The translations under genes and the position numbers were made by a program. The notes beneath the pieces are model-generated. The model was not told the origin of the DNA and did not search any database. It saw nothing but the letters and a program-made list of their open reading frames with translations. A stretch of 64,000 nt of DNA from an uncultured Eubacteriales bacterium (GTDB taxonomy: Bacteria > Bacillota > Clostridia > Christensenellales > Aristaeellaceae): the NCBI GenBank assembly GCA_902793605.1, contig CADBEB010000004.1, positions 50,103 to 114,102 of the forward strand, written 5' to 3'. Shown here in pieces: positions 10,111 to 18,120 of this stretch (position 1 is its first letter; each line of letters starts with the position of its first letter).

Positions 10111-10974
10111 ATGGAAGCAATCAATCAGTTTCTTGCAGAACACCCGACCATCTCCTCCTGGGGAAAGCTGGGCATCAACCTGGTGATCGCCGTTGTCATC
10201 TGCTTTTTTCTCCTGAAGCTGGAAAAGAAGATCGCGAAGCAGTGGGTTTCGAAGTTCGACGGCATCAATGCCCGCTTTACCGAAAAGGTGATCCGCTTCG
10301 TCATCATCTTCATCGCCGCCATGTGGGTTATCATGTCCAACGATATCACCAAGTCCTTCGGCAGCTCCCTCTTCCAGGGAACCGCCGTCCTCGCGGCGAT
10401 CGCCGGCTTCGCAGCCAAACCGGTCCTCTCCGATATGCTCTGCGGCTTCATGCTCAGCGCGACCAAACCGTTCAACATCGGCGATCGGATCGAGATGGAG
10501 GACGGCACCGCCGGCATCGTGCAGGATATCACGATCCGCCACGTCGTCCTCAAGGGGATCGACACCCTGAAATACGTCGTTCCCAACAGCGAGATGAACG
10601 CCATGCGCATCACCAACCTCAGCCATCATACAAAGACGCGCAGCATCCATTTCCGCTTTTCCGTCGGCCTTTATTCGGATGTAGAGCAGGTCAAGAAACT
10701 TATTGCGGACGCAATCAAAAGCAGTCCCTTCACCGTTCCGCGGAGCGGCGGGGACTATTCACCCGTATATTTTATCCGTTACCTGTCCAACGGCCTGGAG
10801 ATGGCCGTCACCGTTTACTATGCGCCGGAAAGCCCGACTGAGGTCGTCAAGGACGACGTCAACTGCCGGGTCAACACCGCGCTGAATGCCGCCCGCATCG
10901 AGATCCCGTACGATTATATGACCGTCGTCATGAACAACGGCCAGCCGGAGGATTTCGAAGCGACCCCCACCTGA
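10111..10974 (+). CDS. mscS: Small-conductance mechanosensitive channel family protein (MscS)
   Basis: A 287-aa membrane channel that opens on membrane tension and releases osmolytes during hypo-osmotic shock. Three hydrophobic segments occupy about residues 15-35, 55-75 and 85-115. The third is the glycine/alanine-rich pore helix, leading into SDMLCGFMLSATKPFNIGDRIEMEDGTAG, of which KPFNIGDRI is the typical entry to the cytoplasmic beta domain. VVPNSEM, conserved in the family, follows near 150. The length matches E. coli MscS (286 aa). No promoter is obvious in the 75-bp gap filled by repeat A, so it may be read with the ABC genes. Confidence 0.92.
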   Translation: MEAINQFLAEHPTISSWGKLGINLVIAVVICFFLLKLEKKIAKQWVSKFDGINARFTEKVIRFVIIFIAAMWVIMSNDITKSFGSSLFQGTAVLAAIAGFAAKPVLSDMLCGFMLSATKPFNIGDRIEMEDGTAGIVQDITIRHVVLKGIDTLKYVVPNSEMNAMRITNLSHHTKTRSIHFRFSVGLYSDVEQVKKLIADAIKSSPFTVPRSGGDYSPVYFIRYLSNGLEMAVTVYYAPESPTEVVKDDVNCRVNTALNAARIEIPYDYMTVVMNNGQPEDFEATPT

Positions 10975-10998
10975 CCGTTCCTGCCGCAGCGGACCACA

Positions 10999-11730
10999 TT
11001 ATCCGGAAGCCATCGACCACTGTTTCAGGATCCCGAACAGTTCATCGAAAGAAGCCGCGCAATAGTCGATCCCGTATTCTGCCATGGCCTTCCGGATATC
11101 TCCCGACGGCATGAACCAAACCGAAGCCAGCGAGGCATTCTTTGCGCCGAGCATATCCGAGGACAGCGAATCGCCGATCATGATGCACGACGCTCCCGGT
11201 TCTCCGATCCCCTCCAGGCAGCGGTCGAAGAATTCAGCGGCGGGTTTTGTGACCCCCATCTCTTCACTGATAAACAAACCGTCAATATACCGGTCAAGGC
11301 CTGTGGAGGCGATTCTCCCCTTTGCGTTAACCGTCGCGCCGTTGGAAGCGATATAGATCCGGGCGAAGGGGATCTCTTTTTTGACCTTCTCTACAAACTC
11401 CAGCGCGCCGTCCATCAGCACGCCGTTCACAGACATCGTCCGGATGAATTCGTCGTTGACCTTCAGCGGATCCAGCCGGGACGCGTCTCCCTCACACCGG
11501 CTGAACACATCCAGGAACCGCTTCGTAAACAGCTCGGTCCGGGTGATCGTCCCTTTTTCCAGTTCCAGCCAGAGGGATTGATTATAAGCTTTAAACGCCC
11601 GGTAGATCCCGTCGGAAAACGAAAAGCCGTTTTCCCTGAGCACGATCCCGAGGGCTTTGTATTCGGACGCATGGAAGTCCAGCAGCGTCTGGTCCAGATC
11701 AAAGAGGAAATTACGGTGCATCGTTATCAT
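10999..11730 (-). CDS. yjjG: HAD hydrolase, YjjG-family pyrimidine nucleotidase
   Basis: A 243-aa haloacid-dehalogenase-type phosphatase. Motif I is FDLDQTLLDF, close to the N-terminus with the nucleophilic Asp. Motif II is IASNGATV, the Lys of motif III is in VTKPAAEFF, and motif IV is MIGDSLSSDM. Length and motifs match YjjG/YfnB, which dephosphorylates non-canonical or excess pyrimidine nucleoside monophosphates. Two starts are possible: ATG at 11730, or ATG at 11721, which has better SD spacing. It follows the K+ channel gene by 20 nt and converges on mscS. Confidence 0.85.
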   Translation of the reverse strand: MITMHRNFLFDLDQTLLDFHASEYKALGIVLRENGFSFSDGIYRAFKAYNQSLWLELEKGTITRTELFTKRFLDVFSRCEGDASRLDPLKVNDEFIRTMSVNGVLMDGALEFVEKVKKEIPFARIYIASNGATVNAKGRIASTGLDRYIDGLFISEEMGVTKPAAEFFDRCLEGIGEPGASCIMIGDSLSSDMLGAKNASLASVWFMPSGDIRKAMAEYGIDYCAASFDELFGILKQWSMASG

Positions 11731-11750
11731 ATCTCCTGTGCATTTCAGGA

Positions 11751-12743
11751 TCAGACGCCCTTTTCCGTTGCGCCGGACACTTCCGTCCCGTTCCCTTCCG
11801 TCTCATCCTTCGGTCCGTCATCCGGCTCTCTCCGGACCTCTCCGTAGAAGTTGACGATGACCGATGTGATCAGCGCGACCACGATGATTCCGTATACCCC
11901 GAGAATGACCGACAGGATCCTTCCCAGCAGGCTGGTCGCCGTGAAATCCCCGAAGCCGATCGTTGTAACGATCGCAAAGCAGTACCACAGCCCGTCCTCA
12001 AAGGTCGGAATGCTGTCCTCGCAGGCTTCAAGCACGTAAGAAAAAGCGACGATCAGCAGCAGCAAGCCCAGGATGATCTCCAGCGCGTAGGTCTTCCGCA
12101 CGATCTTTGCCAGCGCGTCCAGATGCATCCGGCCAAACACCACTGCCATGATCCCGGCGATCGTCATGGCCACGGCGACTATCATCGTGCCGCTCAGGTC
12201 GCAGATGGCGAAAGCAGTCAGGCACCACACCGCCATACATATAATCAGCGCCACGTTGACGAATACTCTGCGCAACCGGTGATCCCGTACGGTCGACACG
12301 ATCCGGCCGACAATCAGGATGCCCCAGAACAGGATGCCGACCGCCTGCCGGACGTCTCCGATGTAGTCCGTTGCGATCTCCGACACATCTCCCGTAAACC
12401 GCATCATCAGGCCGGGGCCTTTCACATAGCTGAGAAAGGCCGGCAACACGCTGCAAACCAGAAACACACCTGCATAAACCAGCTGCATGATGTATTTTGC
12501 TTTCGGTTTCCCGGTAAGCCGCATCCGCCGTGACCGGAACAGCCTGGCCAGCGCCATCACGAAGAAGGTCATCATGATCACAACCCGCTGTTCCAGGATA
12601 TTCGTCGCCCCCTTGTATTCCCTGGTGATATATTCCAGGGCCAGGGGGATCGACATCAGTGAAAAAATCATCTCCAGAACGGTTGCTGCTTTCGTGCCTT
12701 TCAGCACGGAGCGCTTCCTCGGCGCCTTTTCTGCCTTTTTCAT
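11751..12743 (-). CDS. Potassium channel family protein
   Basis: A 330-aa membrane protein with several hydrophobic segments. The C-terminal pair flanks a pore loop with the selectivity filter TTIGFGDFTA, the K+-channel T-x-G-[YF]-G signature. The N-terminal part looks like a four- to six-span sensor-type region but lacks a clear S4 arginine ladder. The tail is short, acidic and without an RCK/TrkA-N domain. The ATG at 12743 is chosen over an upstream in-frame codon at 12824 because GGAGG precedes it and because the longer version would read through the terminator at 12758-12779. It is probably co-transcribed with the nucleotidase gene. Confidence 0.85.
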   Translation of the reverse strand: MKKAEKAPRKRSVLKGTKAATVLEMIFSLMSIPLALEYITREYKGATNILEQRVVIMMTFFVMALARLFRSRRMRLTGKPKAKYIMQLVYAGVFLVCSVLPAFLSYVKGPGLMMRFTGDVSEIATDYIGDVRQAVGILFWGILIVGRIVSTVRDHRLRRVFVNVALIICMAVWCLTAFAICDLSGTMIVAVAMTIAGIMAVVFGRMHLDALAKIVRKTYALEIILGLLLLIVAFSYVLEACEDSIPTFEDGLWYCFAIVTTIGFGDFTATSLLGRILSVILGVYGIIVVALITSVIVNFYGEVRREPDDGPKDETEGNGTEVSGATEKGV

Positions 12744-12757
12744 CGCTAACCTCCACG

Positions 12758-12779
12758 CAAAAAAGCCCTTTCGGGCTTT
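12758..12779 (-). terminator. Rho-independent terminator of the division cluster
   Basis: On the minus strand AAAGCCC, loop GAAA, GGGCTTT, then TTT. The stem begins inside the stop codon of the E2-like gene. Confidence 0.85.
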
Positions 12780-13668
12780 ATGCTTTTTTGATCTTCGGAA
12801 CGTGGTATTCCACGCCCTCATCAAAGAACACTTCCTCCGGCGGCTGCTCCAGCAACTCCGGATTTGAGAAGTATTTTGTCGCGTCCGCGAAGAACTTCGC
12901 GTAGTGGGCGCCGGAGCACACCCGTTCGTCCGCCGTCAGCCCCAGGGGCAGCCACCGTTTCATCCGCGTGTTCCCCTCGCTGTCCACGGTCGCTTCCTTG
13001 ATGACGTTCCCCATGCCGATGAACAGGCTCACATCACCGAAGTTGTAGATATGGTGCAGTGGATGGCTCAGGCCGATACTCGCGTTGTTTGTGATGAACA
13101 TCCCGCTGTAGAACGGCAATCCCTTAACGATAAACTTCGGAGCAATCCCGTAACGGTCCAGAAGCTTGTACAGGGCCACGATGAGCGTCGGCAGACCCGG
13201 CAGTTTCAGCACCACGCTGGCCAGCCGGATCACGAAGTCTCCGTCCTCCGTTGCGCGCGCCTGCTCCACCGCGTCGTTCATCCGGTCGCGTACATCAAAC
13301 AGCGTATCTGTCAGGTCGAAGAAAATCTGGACTGTCGTTTCGCGGCTTTCATTATCCTGCGGATCCTTCAGCACCGCGTAGGAAACGGAGCAGTTGTTCC
13401 GCGCGTAGTACTGCTTGTTGAAGATATAGCGGTTCACCGCCGGGTTCTGGCTGATCGCGCGGACATAGCCTGCCACGATGATCTGCATAAAGGTGATCTT
13501 CTCACCCTGGCGGTTCTTTTCCGCGATGTAGCGCGCCAGCTTTTCATAGTCGACCCTGTGCTGCAGGAATACCTGGGCGTCGCAGCGCATCGGCATCAGA
13601 TAGGGTGTGATCTGGATGATGGGGTCCAGATGCTTCAGCCGTTTCCCGTCCACCCTGTGTCCAAACAT
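12778..13668 (-). CDS. Stand-alone E2-type acyltransferase-fold protein with altered active site
   Basis: A 296-aa protein resembling the catalytic domain of 2-oxo acid dehydrogenase E2 subunits or chloramphenicol acetyltransferase. The first half has the FMQIIVAGYVRAISQNPAVN helix typical of the fold, and the end has the RVCSGAHYAKFFAD segment near residue 244. In active enzymes this segment reads H-x-x-x-D-G. Here the His position is E or R and the Asp-Gly is Ser-Gly, so ordinary acyl transfer by His/Asp is doubtful. There is no lipoyl or E1/E3-binding domain, and no dehydrogenase genes are nearby. It ends a cluster of division genes, which suggests an envelope-related or structural role; this is inference. 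Confidence 0.75.
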   Translation of the reverse strand: MFGHRVDGKRLKHLDPIIQITPYLMPMRCDAQVFLQHRVDYEKLARYIAEKNRQGEKITFMQIIVAGYVRAISQNPAVNRYIFNKQYYARNNCSVSYAVLKDPQDNESRETTVQIFFDLTDTLFDVRDRMNDAVEQARATEDGDFVIRLASVVLKLPGLPTLIVALYKLLDRYGIAPKFIVKGLPFYSGMFITNNASIGLSHPLHHIYNFGDVSLFIGMGNVIKEATVDSEGNTRMKRWLPLGLTADERVCSGAHYAKFFADATKYFSNPELLEQPPEEVFFDEGVEYHVPKIKKA

Positions 13669-13687
13669 CGCTTATCCCTCCCGACTC

Positions 13688-14155
13688 TCAGAACAGCCCG
13701 GTCGCCTTCTCCAGCGCATCCTGCTGCGCGTGCAGCAGCTCCTCGAACTTCCGGCGGTAGTCTGCTGCCGTCTGCTTCAGGTTCTCGATCTCCGTCTTCA
13801 GGCTGTCCCGCTCCGCCGCCAGGCCTTCCAGGCGCTCTGTCGCTTCGGTCTCCGCCTTCACGCGGATCGCTTCCGCGTCTTCCTTCGCCCGGCGGATGGT
13901 TTCTTCCTTAACCTGAGCCGCCATTTCCAGGATTTCCCGGAAGCGGCTCTCATCGCTGCCGGACGGAGCGCTCTCCGCCGGAGCCTGGGGGCGCACCATG
14001 GTCGTCTTCTGGCGCAGGTCGAAGATCTCGTTGTTCAGCCGGTCCATCTCCTCACAGATCTCGTCTAGGAAATTGTCAACCTCATTCTTGTTGTAACCCT
14101 TGCTTTCAATGGAGAATTCCTTCTCTGCGATCATATCCGCGGTGACCCTTTCCAT
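13688..14155 (-). CDS. divIVA: DivIVA-domain protein
   Basis: A 155-aa cytoplasmic coiled-coil protein that recognises curved membrane and recruits division or cell-wall factors. The N-terminal DivIVA motif is clear: F-S-I-E-S-K-G-Y-N-K-N-E-V-D-N-F-L-D-E-I at about residues 14-33. The rest is heptad-rich with many Glu, Lys and Arg, so a long coiled coil is expected. An AAGGAGG SD precedes the ATG. It sits between sepF and the E2-like gene with 18-19-nt gaps, in the usual Gram-positive sepF-divIVA neighbourhood. GpsB is a shorter relative; the length and context favour DivIVA. Confidence 0.9.
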   Translation of the reverse strand: MERVTADMIAEKEFSIESKGYNKNEVDNFLDEICEEMDRLNNEIFDLRQKTTMVRPQAPAESAPSGSDESRFREILEMAAQVKEETIRRAKEDAEAIRVKAETEATERLEGLAAERDSLKTEIENLKQTAADYRRKFEELLHAQQDALEKATGLF

Positions 14156-14173
14156 GTGCTTTCCCCTCCTTGT

Positions 14174-15028
14174 TTAATAGCCGTATCCGCCGAAGCTTCC
14201 GTATGATCCCGCCGCCACCGGCAACGTACCGGTGTACGGATTATAGTTATCCATCTGACCGTTGCGCGCGGCTGTCCAGTCCGCTGCGTTGCTGCCCGTC
14301 CGGCGTTCCCGCCGTCCCGGCCGCGGCGCTTCCGCAGCCGCCGTCATCCGGGTCGCCATCATCTCCGGCGGCCGGATCCCTTCCGGCATACCCTGCTGCT
14401 CCGGCAGGATCAGCACACCTTCCGGCGCGATCACGACGATCCGCGCGCCGTTCAGCAGCCGGACCGTGCATCCCAGCGTGAAGGCGGCGCCGGCCAGCAT
14501 GTCCTGGCAGCGCATGCTCTCGCTCTCGTTGGCGATTGCGTCGAGCATGACAATCAGGGTCTCCCCGTTCTTCATGCATTCGATCGCTTCATAGCAGCTC
14601 TTCAGTCCGGTCAGGGTCATGATGTGCTCCACATGCAACGTATTTCCCGCCTCCCGGTTTGCCGGCGCGAAACCCGGCATGTAGGAGATGTTATCCTGCC
14701 GTGCCCGGTTGAAACCCGTGCCCATGCCGGTATCCGCTCCCGCGTTCGAGGCGAAATACGTCCCGTGCGCGGGCGCCTGGGCAGGCGCCTGTGTCCAGGT
14801 TCCGCCGTTTGCGTTCCCCTGGCCGAAGCTGTAATCGGAAGGCGGCGTCATGCCCGTAAATCCGGTATGGACATACTGCATGTTCTCCGCGGGCTGCTGC
14901 GCCGCGGGATCCGTCTTTTTCCGCATCGGACTGTAGTGGCTTGTCCCTCCGTCCGGCCGGCGCGTTGCGTCGCCCCGAACCTTGCTGAACATGCCCATGA
15001 TATCCGTTATCAGATCCTTAAGTGCCAT
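14174..15028 (-). CDS. sepF: Cell division protein SepF
   Basis: SepF bundles FtsZ filaments and tethers them to the membrane during septum formation. The amphipathic N-terminus MALKDLITDIMGMF is the usual membrane-targeting helix. A Q/P/G-rich linker follows to about residue 125. The conserved SepF domain (about 128-215) contains VIVMLDAIANESE-like and QDMLAGAAFTLG segments and ends with APEGVLI. At 284 aa it is longer than the usual 150-200 aa because of the linker and a Gly/Arg/Tyr-rich tail ending SFGGYGY, whose role is unknown. It shares an operon with yggS and divIVA. Confidence 0.92.
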   Translation of the reverse strand: MALKDLITDIMGMFSKVRGDATRRPDGGTSHYSPMRKKTDPAAQQPAENMQYVHTGFTGMTPPSDYSFGQGNANGGTWTQAPAQAPAHGTYFASNAGADTGMGTGFNRARQDNISYMPGFAPANREAGNTLHVEHIMTLTGLKSCYEAIECMKNGETLIVMLDAIANESESMRCQDMLAGAAFTLGCTVRLLNGARIVVIAPEGVLILPEQQGMPEGIRPPEMMATRMTAAAEAPRPGRRERRTGSNAADWTAARNGQMDNYNPYTGTLPVAAGSYGSFGGYGY

Positions 15029-15102
15029 TGATTAAGTTCATCCCCCTGTTTCCCCATATCATCCCGGTTCCTCTGTATCATCCTGAACGCAGCGAAGGCT
15101 TT

Positions 15103-15789
15103 TTACCCCCTGGGCCCAAATATCGCGCTGCCCACCCTCACCATCGTGGCGCCGTGAGCCGCGGCGATCTGATAATCCCCGCTCATTCCCATGCTGAGCT
15201 CTTCCATTTCAATCCCGCTCAGGCGCTTATCCCGGAGCCGGTCGAAAAGCTCCCGTGTCTTTGCGAACAGACCGTCCAGGTACTCCCGGTCATCCGTCAG
15301 CGGCATCACCGCCATCAGGCCGCGCACCCGGATTCCTTCCAGCGGCGCGATCTCCTTCAGGAACGCCGCCGTCGCTTCGAACGGAACGCCGCCCTTCTGT
15401 TCCTCGCCCGCCGGGCTGACCTCCACCAGCACGTCCATCCGCTTTCCGGCGGTCCGTGCCCGCGTGTGGATCTCCTCCGCCAGCGGAACGCTGTCTACCG
15501 ACTGGATCATGCATACGTCATGAATGATCTGCCGTACCTTGTTCCGCTGCAGCCGGCCGATCAGATGGATCCCGAAGCGCCCCTGCAGTTCCGGCAGCTT
15601 GCCCTTCAGTTCCTGCACCCGGTTCTCCCCGATCTCGGTGACCCCGATCTCCTTCAGCGGCAGGATCTCCTCCGCGCTGTGGGTCTTGGTCACCGCGATC
15701 AGCTTCGGCACGGGCCAGCGGTCTCCGGCCGCTTCTTCCAGCTCCTGCCGTACCCGGCATACCCTTCTCTCCAGTTCCTCCCGGGTCAT
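15103..15789 (-). CDS. yggS: YggS-family pyridoxal phosphate homeostasis protein
   Basis: A 228-aa PLP-binding protein of the alanine-racemase-like barrel fold that maintains vitamin B6 balance; it has no proven enzymatic activity in other species. KLIAVTKTH near residue 31 carries the PLP-binding lysine. GENRVQEL, IGRLQRNK and SMGMSGDY are the further family hallmarks, the last near the C-terminus. GGGAGGT precedes the ATG. The position between sepF and an HlyD-like gene is common in Bacillota. A 74-bp gap separates it from sepF; that gap holds a CCTGAACGCAGCGAAGG fragment that resembles a dispersed element. Confidence 0.93.
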   Translation of the reverse strand: MTREELERRVCRVRQELEEAAGDRWPVPKLIAVTKTHSAEEILPLKEIGVTEIGENRVQELKGKLPELQGRFGIHLIGRLQRNKVRQIIHDVCMIQSVDSVPLAEEIHTRARTAGKRMDVLVEVSPAGEEQKGGVPFEATAAFLKEIAPLEGIRVRGLMAVMPLTDDREYLDGLFAKTRELFDRLRDKRLSGIEMEELSMGMSGDYQIAAAHGATMVRVGSAIFGPRG

Positions 15790-15815
15790 TCCTTTGACCT
15801 CCCGAAATAATCTCG

Positions 15816-17048
15816 TCAGAACAGTCTCACCGTCTGACCTTCATACAGCACCCCCTGCTGGATCGCTGAGATGAAGATCACCCCGTCCCGCTTGTCCATT
15901 ACGTTCACGGGGATGAAGAACTGGTATTCACCGTCCACCACGACCACACCCGGCATATTGTCCTGGTAATACAGGGCCCTTTCCGGCACGGTCAGGCTCG
16001 TCACACTGTCGCCCAGCACACCGGTACAGGTCCGGACATACAGCACCGGTTCCACTTCGCTCTCCACATCCAGGCGCACCAGCAGTTCGCCGCCCGTCCG
16101 GGTAAAGCTCAGCACCCGGGCCTGCACCATCGTGTCCTTGAAATTCTCCAGCTTCAGTTCGTACACAGCGCCTTCCATCGGGTTCCAGTTGCTGTCCCGG
16201 ATCAGCATCAGCACGATCCAGTGCCCGTCGCGGACCAGCCGGTAGATCGTCGTCTTGCCCTTTCCGGCCAGATCGTCCGTCGGCTTTCTGCCGTTCAGCA
16301 TTGCCCGCACTTCGTTCGGTGTGAACTGATCATAGTTCGTGATCGTCAGTCCGTATTCATATCCGTCCGAGTAGAAGCTCACCAGGCCGTCGCCTGTGGC
16401 GCCGTACTGCTTGGTCCAGCTGGAGATCCGCTGCAGCTGGCTCAGTTCGTCGTCATACAGGCGGGTCATGCGCTGGTCTTCGCTGTACATCTCCTTCAGG
16501 CGGTTCTGCCGGTTCTGGATCGCCGCGGCCAGCAGCGTTTCCTGGTTGTTCATGTTGCCGCGCGCGCCGCCGATCAGCTCCCGGACTTCCCGTGCCCGCG
16601 TCAGAACGTCCGCCTCCAGTTTTTCCATATAGCTGTCAGTCGTGACCTGTGCCTTCAGCAGCTTCATCTGGTATTCCTTGATCTGGTCCCGGTAATCCTG
16701 CAGCGTCGTCATTTCCCTTGTGCTGAAGCCTGAAGAGTAGACGTTGCAGATCGTGGTCCCCCGGGTGACCAGGCTGCCTTCCTCCGCCACGTAGTCGACG
16801 CTGCTCACACCTTCCGCGTCAAACGGCGTCTCGTCCCGTACGATGAGGCAGTCCCCTTCGTACCGGGCGCCCATCACACCCGCAGTGATCGTGGCATAGG
16901 GCGCGGCCTGGGGGGTCAGCGTCGTCACGAGATACCAGGCGGCAAAGCCAAGCGCCAGCACGATCAGCATGACCTGCGGCACGCTCATCCGCTTGTTCTC
17001 CGGCGGCTGCGGCATCTGCACCGGCTGTGGCGGCTGCATATCGTACAC
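15816..17048 (-). CDS. HlyD-like membrane-fusion-type protein of the division cluster
   Basis: A 410-aa protein with one membrane span at about residues 25-45 after a short, proline- and glutamine-rich cytoplasmic tail. A beta-strand region (about 55-105) leads into a long helical, probably coiled-coil part (about 115-200), and a beta domain ends the chain. This is the layout of periplasmic adaptor (HlyD) proteins. No transporter partner is beside it. Similar genes often precede yggS and sepF in Clostridia, so a division or wall role is more likely than efflux; that is inference. The GTG at 17048 is the start because GGGAGGGGG sits 6 nt upstream. Its promoter overlaps a palindrome at the end of purR. 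Confidence 0.75.
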   Translation of the reverse strand: MYDMQPPQPVQMPQPPENKRMSVPQVMLIVLALGFAAWYLVTTLTPQAAPYATITAGVMGARYEGDCLIVRDETPFDAEGVSSVDYVAEEGSLVTRGTTICNVYSSGFSTREMTTLQDYRDQIKEYQMKLLKAQVTTDSYMEKLEADVLTRAREVRELIGGARGNMNNQETLLAAAIQNRQNRLKEMYSEDQRMTRLYDDELSQLQRISSWTKQYGATGDGLVSFYSDGYEYGLTITNYDQFTPNEVRAMLNGRKPTDDLAGKGKTTIYRLVRDGHWIVLMLIRDSNWNPMEGAVYELKLENFKDTMVQARVLSFTRTGGELLVRLDVESEVEPVLYVRTCTGVLGDSVTSLTVPERALYYQDNMPGVVVVDGEYQFFIPVNVMDKRDGVIFISAIQQGVLYEGQTVRLF

Positions 17049-17088
17049 GCGCGTCCCCCTCCCTCATAAAGGTGATAACTGAAATAAT

Positions 17089-17118
17089 ATTATATCATGC
17101 TGATTTGCCATTTTGCAA
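17089..17118 (-). promoter_or_regulatory. Promoter of the HlyD-yggS-sepF-divIVA cluster
   Basis: TTGCAA (17118-17113), an 18-bp spacer and TATAAT (17094-17089) on the minus strand, about 40 bp before the GTG start. The -35 lies inside the palindrome at 17099-17124. Confidence 0.7.
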
Positions 17119-17124
17119 ATCAGC
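17099..17124. repeat. Perfect 10-bp inverted repeat at the purR stop and cluster -35
   Basis: GCTGATTTGC and GCAAATCAGC are separated by 6 nt. The stop codon of purR (17122-17120) is inside one arm, and the -35 of the next promoter is in the same arm and loop. It may be a hairpin ending purR mRNA or an operator. No T-run follows. Confidence 0.65.
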
Positions 17125-17935
17125 GCAACCACTCCGCCGGCCGGACGATTGCCTCCGCAGGCTCTCCCGCGGTGATCTCCAGCGTCATCAGGGCCTTCTC
17201 TCCGGATACCCGCTTTTTCTCCGGAGCGGCCGTCGCCATCACGAACGCCATCCCGGCCACCTGCACATTGAATTCCCTCATCAGCTCGACCATGCCGCGG
17301 GCCGTTCCGCCGCCCCTCAGGAAGTCGTCAACGATCAGCGCCTGCTGGTTCTCCTTCACCGCCCTGCGGCTCAGGCTCATGGTCTCGATATTCCCGCTTC
17401 CGGAAACATAGTTGATGTTCACCGCCGATCCTTCATACACCCGGGAAAAGTGCCGCGCGATCACCAGCGGCACGCCCAGCGCGTTCGCCGTCGCAAAGGC
17501 CACCGGGATCCCCTTCGTTTCCATCGTCAGCACGAAGTCCGGCTCCGCCGCGTAATACTCCGTCGCAATGATCTCACCCATCCGGTTCACGATCTCCGGC
17601 GTGCTGAGGATATCGCTGTAATACAGGAAATCACCAGGCAGCACGCGTCCGCTGCCGCTCAGCTTCCCGCACAGCTCCTCGATATAAGCCCGTGCCTTCG
17701 CCCGGCTGACCGTCGGCCGGTAGCGTACGCCGCCTGCCGCGCCGGTCACCGTTTCCACCTCGCCCAGGTCGAAGGTCTTCGTCACCTGCTGCAGCATATC
17801 CACGTCCTCACTCATCGTGGACTTGGCGGAGCCGAACAGCTCACAGAAGCTGTTCAGCGTGAAGATCCTGTTCGGCGTACCCGAGAGCAGCTTCATCATT
17901 GCGGTCATGCGTTCATTCCGGCGGATCCTGTCCAT
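17120..17935 (-). CDS. purR: Pur operon repressor PurR
   Basis: A 271-aa DNA-binding protein of the Bacillota PurR type: a winged helix at about residues 1-75 and a phosphoribosyltransferase-like effector domain that senses PRPP. The PRPP loop ALIVDDFLRGGGTARG lies at about 198-213, and TMETKGIPVAFATANALG before it is typical of the family. In B. subtilis PurR represses purine synthesis genes when PRPP is low. PurBox-like sequences lie in its own promoter at 18010-18054, so autoregulation is likely. purA and adenine deaminase are elsewhere in the window. The upstream GGAG sits about 9 nt before the ATG. Confidence 0.94.
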   Translation of the reverse strand: MDRIRRNERMTAMMKLLSGTPNRIFTLNSFCELFGSAKSTMSEDVDMLQQVTKTFDLGEVETVTGAAGGVRYRPTVSRAKARAYIEELCGKLSGSGRVLPGDFLYYSDILSTPEIVNRMGEIIATEYYAAEPDFVLTMETKGIPVAFATANALGVPLVIARHFSRVYEGSAVNINYVSGSGNIETMSLSRRAVKENQQALIVDDFLRGGGTARGMVELMREFNVQVAGMAFVMATAAPEKKRVSGEKALMTLEITAGEPAEAIVRPAEWLR

Positions 17936-17998
17936 GTTTCATATCTCCTTGATCCCGCCTGTCCGGCGGATGCTTCGGGGCCATTCCCCCAATCCGGT

Positions 17999-18054
17999 AT
18001 TTTACCACAAAATCCGAATGATTAAAAGCATTTTCTCGCCGAAAGTTCGGTTTT
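17999..18054 (-). promoter_or_regulatory. purR promoter with two PurBox-like operator elements
   Basis: The -10 is TAAAAT (18004-17999), preceded by TG-rich sequence; a weak -35 TTTTAA is at 18027-18022. One PurBox, AAAACCGAACTTT on the minus strand (18054-18042), matches the B. subtilis consensus AWWWCCGAACWWT fully. A second inverted copy, AAATCCGAATGAT on the plus strand (18010-18022), matches all but two positions. The boxes are 19 bp apart; 16-17 is usual. The proximal box lies between -35 and -10, where it could repress. Confidence 0.6.
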
Positions 18055-18075
18055 TGGCGAGTTCCGGACACAAAG

Positions 18076-18101
18076 GAAAAAGCCTGCCATAGCAGCAGGC
18101 T
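18076..18101 (-). terminator. Rho-independent terminator after the HPr-like gene
   Basis: On the minus strand AGCCTGC, a 7-nt loop, GCAGGCT and a run of T. It begins 20 bp beyond the stop codon at 18121. Confidence 0.85.
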
Positions 18102-18120
18102 CCGTGAGTCTCTTGAGTCT

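Noticed and set aside
15077..15099. CCTGAACGCAGCGAAGG fragment after sepF as a mobile element
   Set aside because: Only a short single fragment is present; too little to call.
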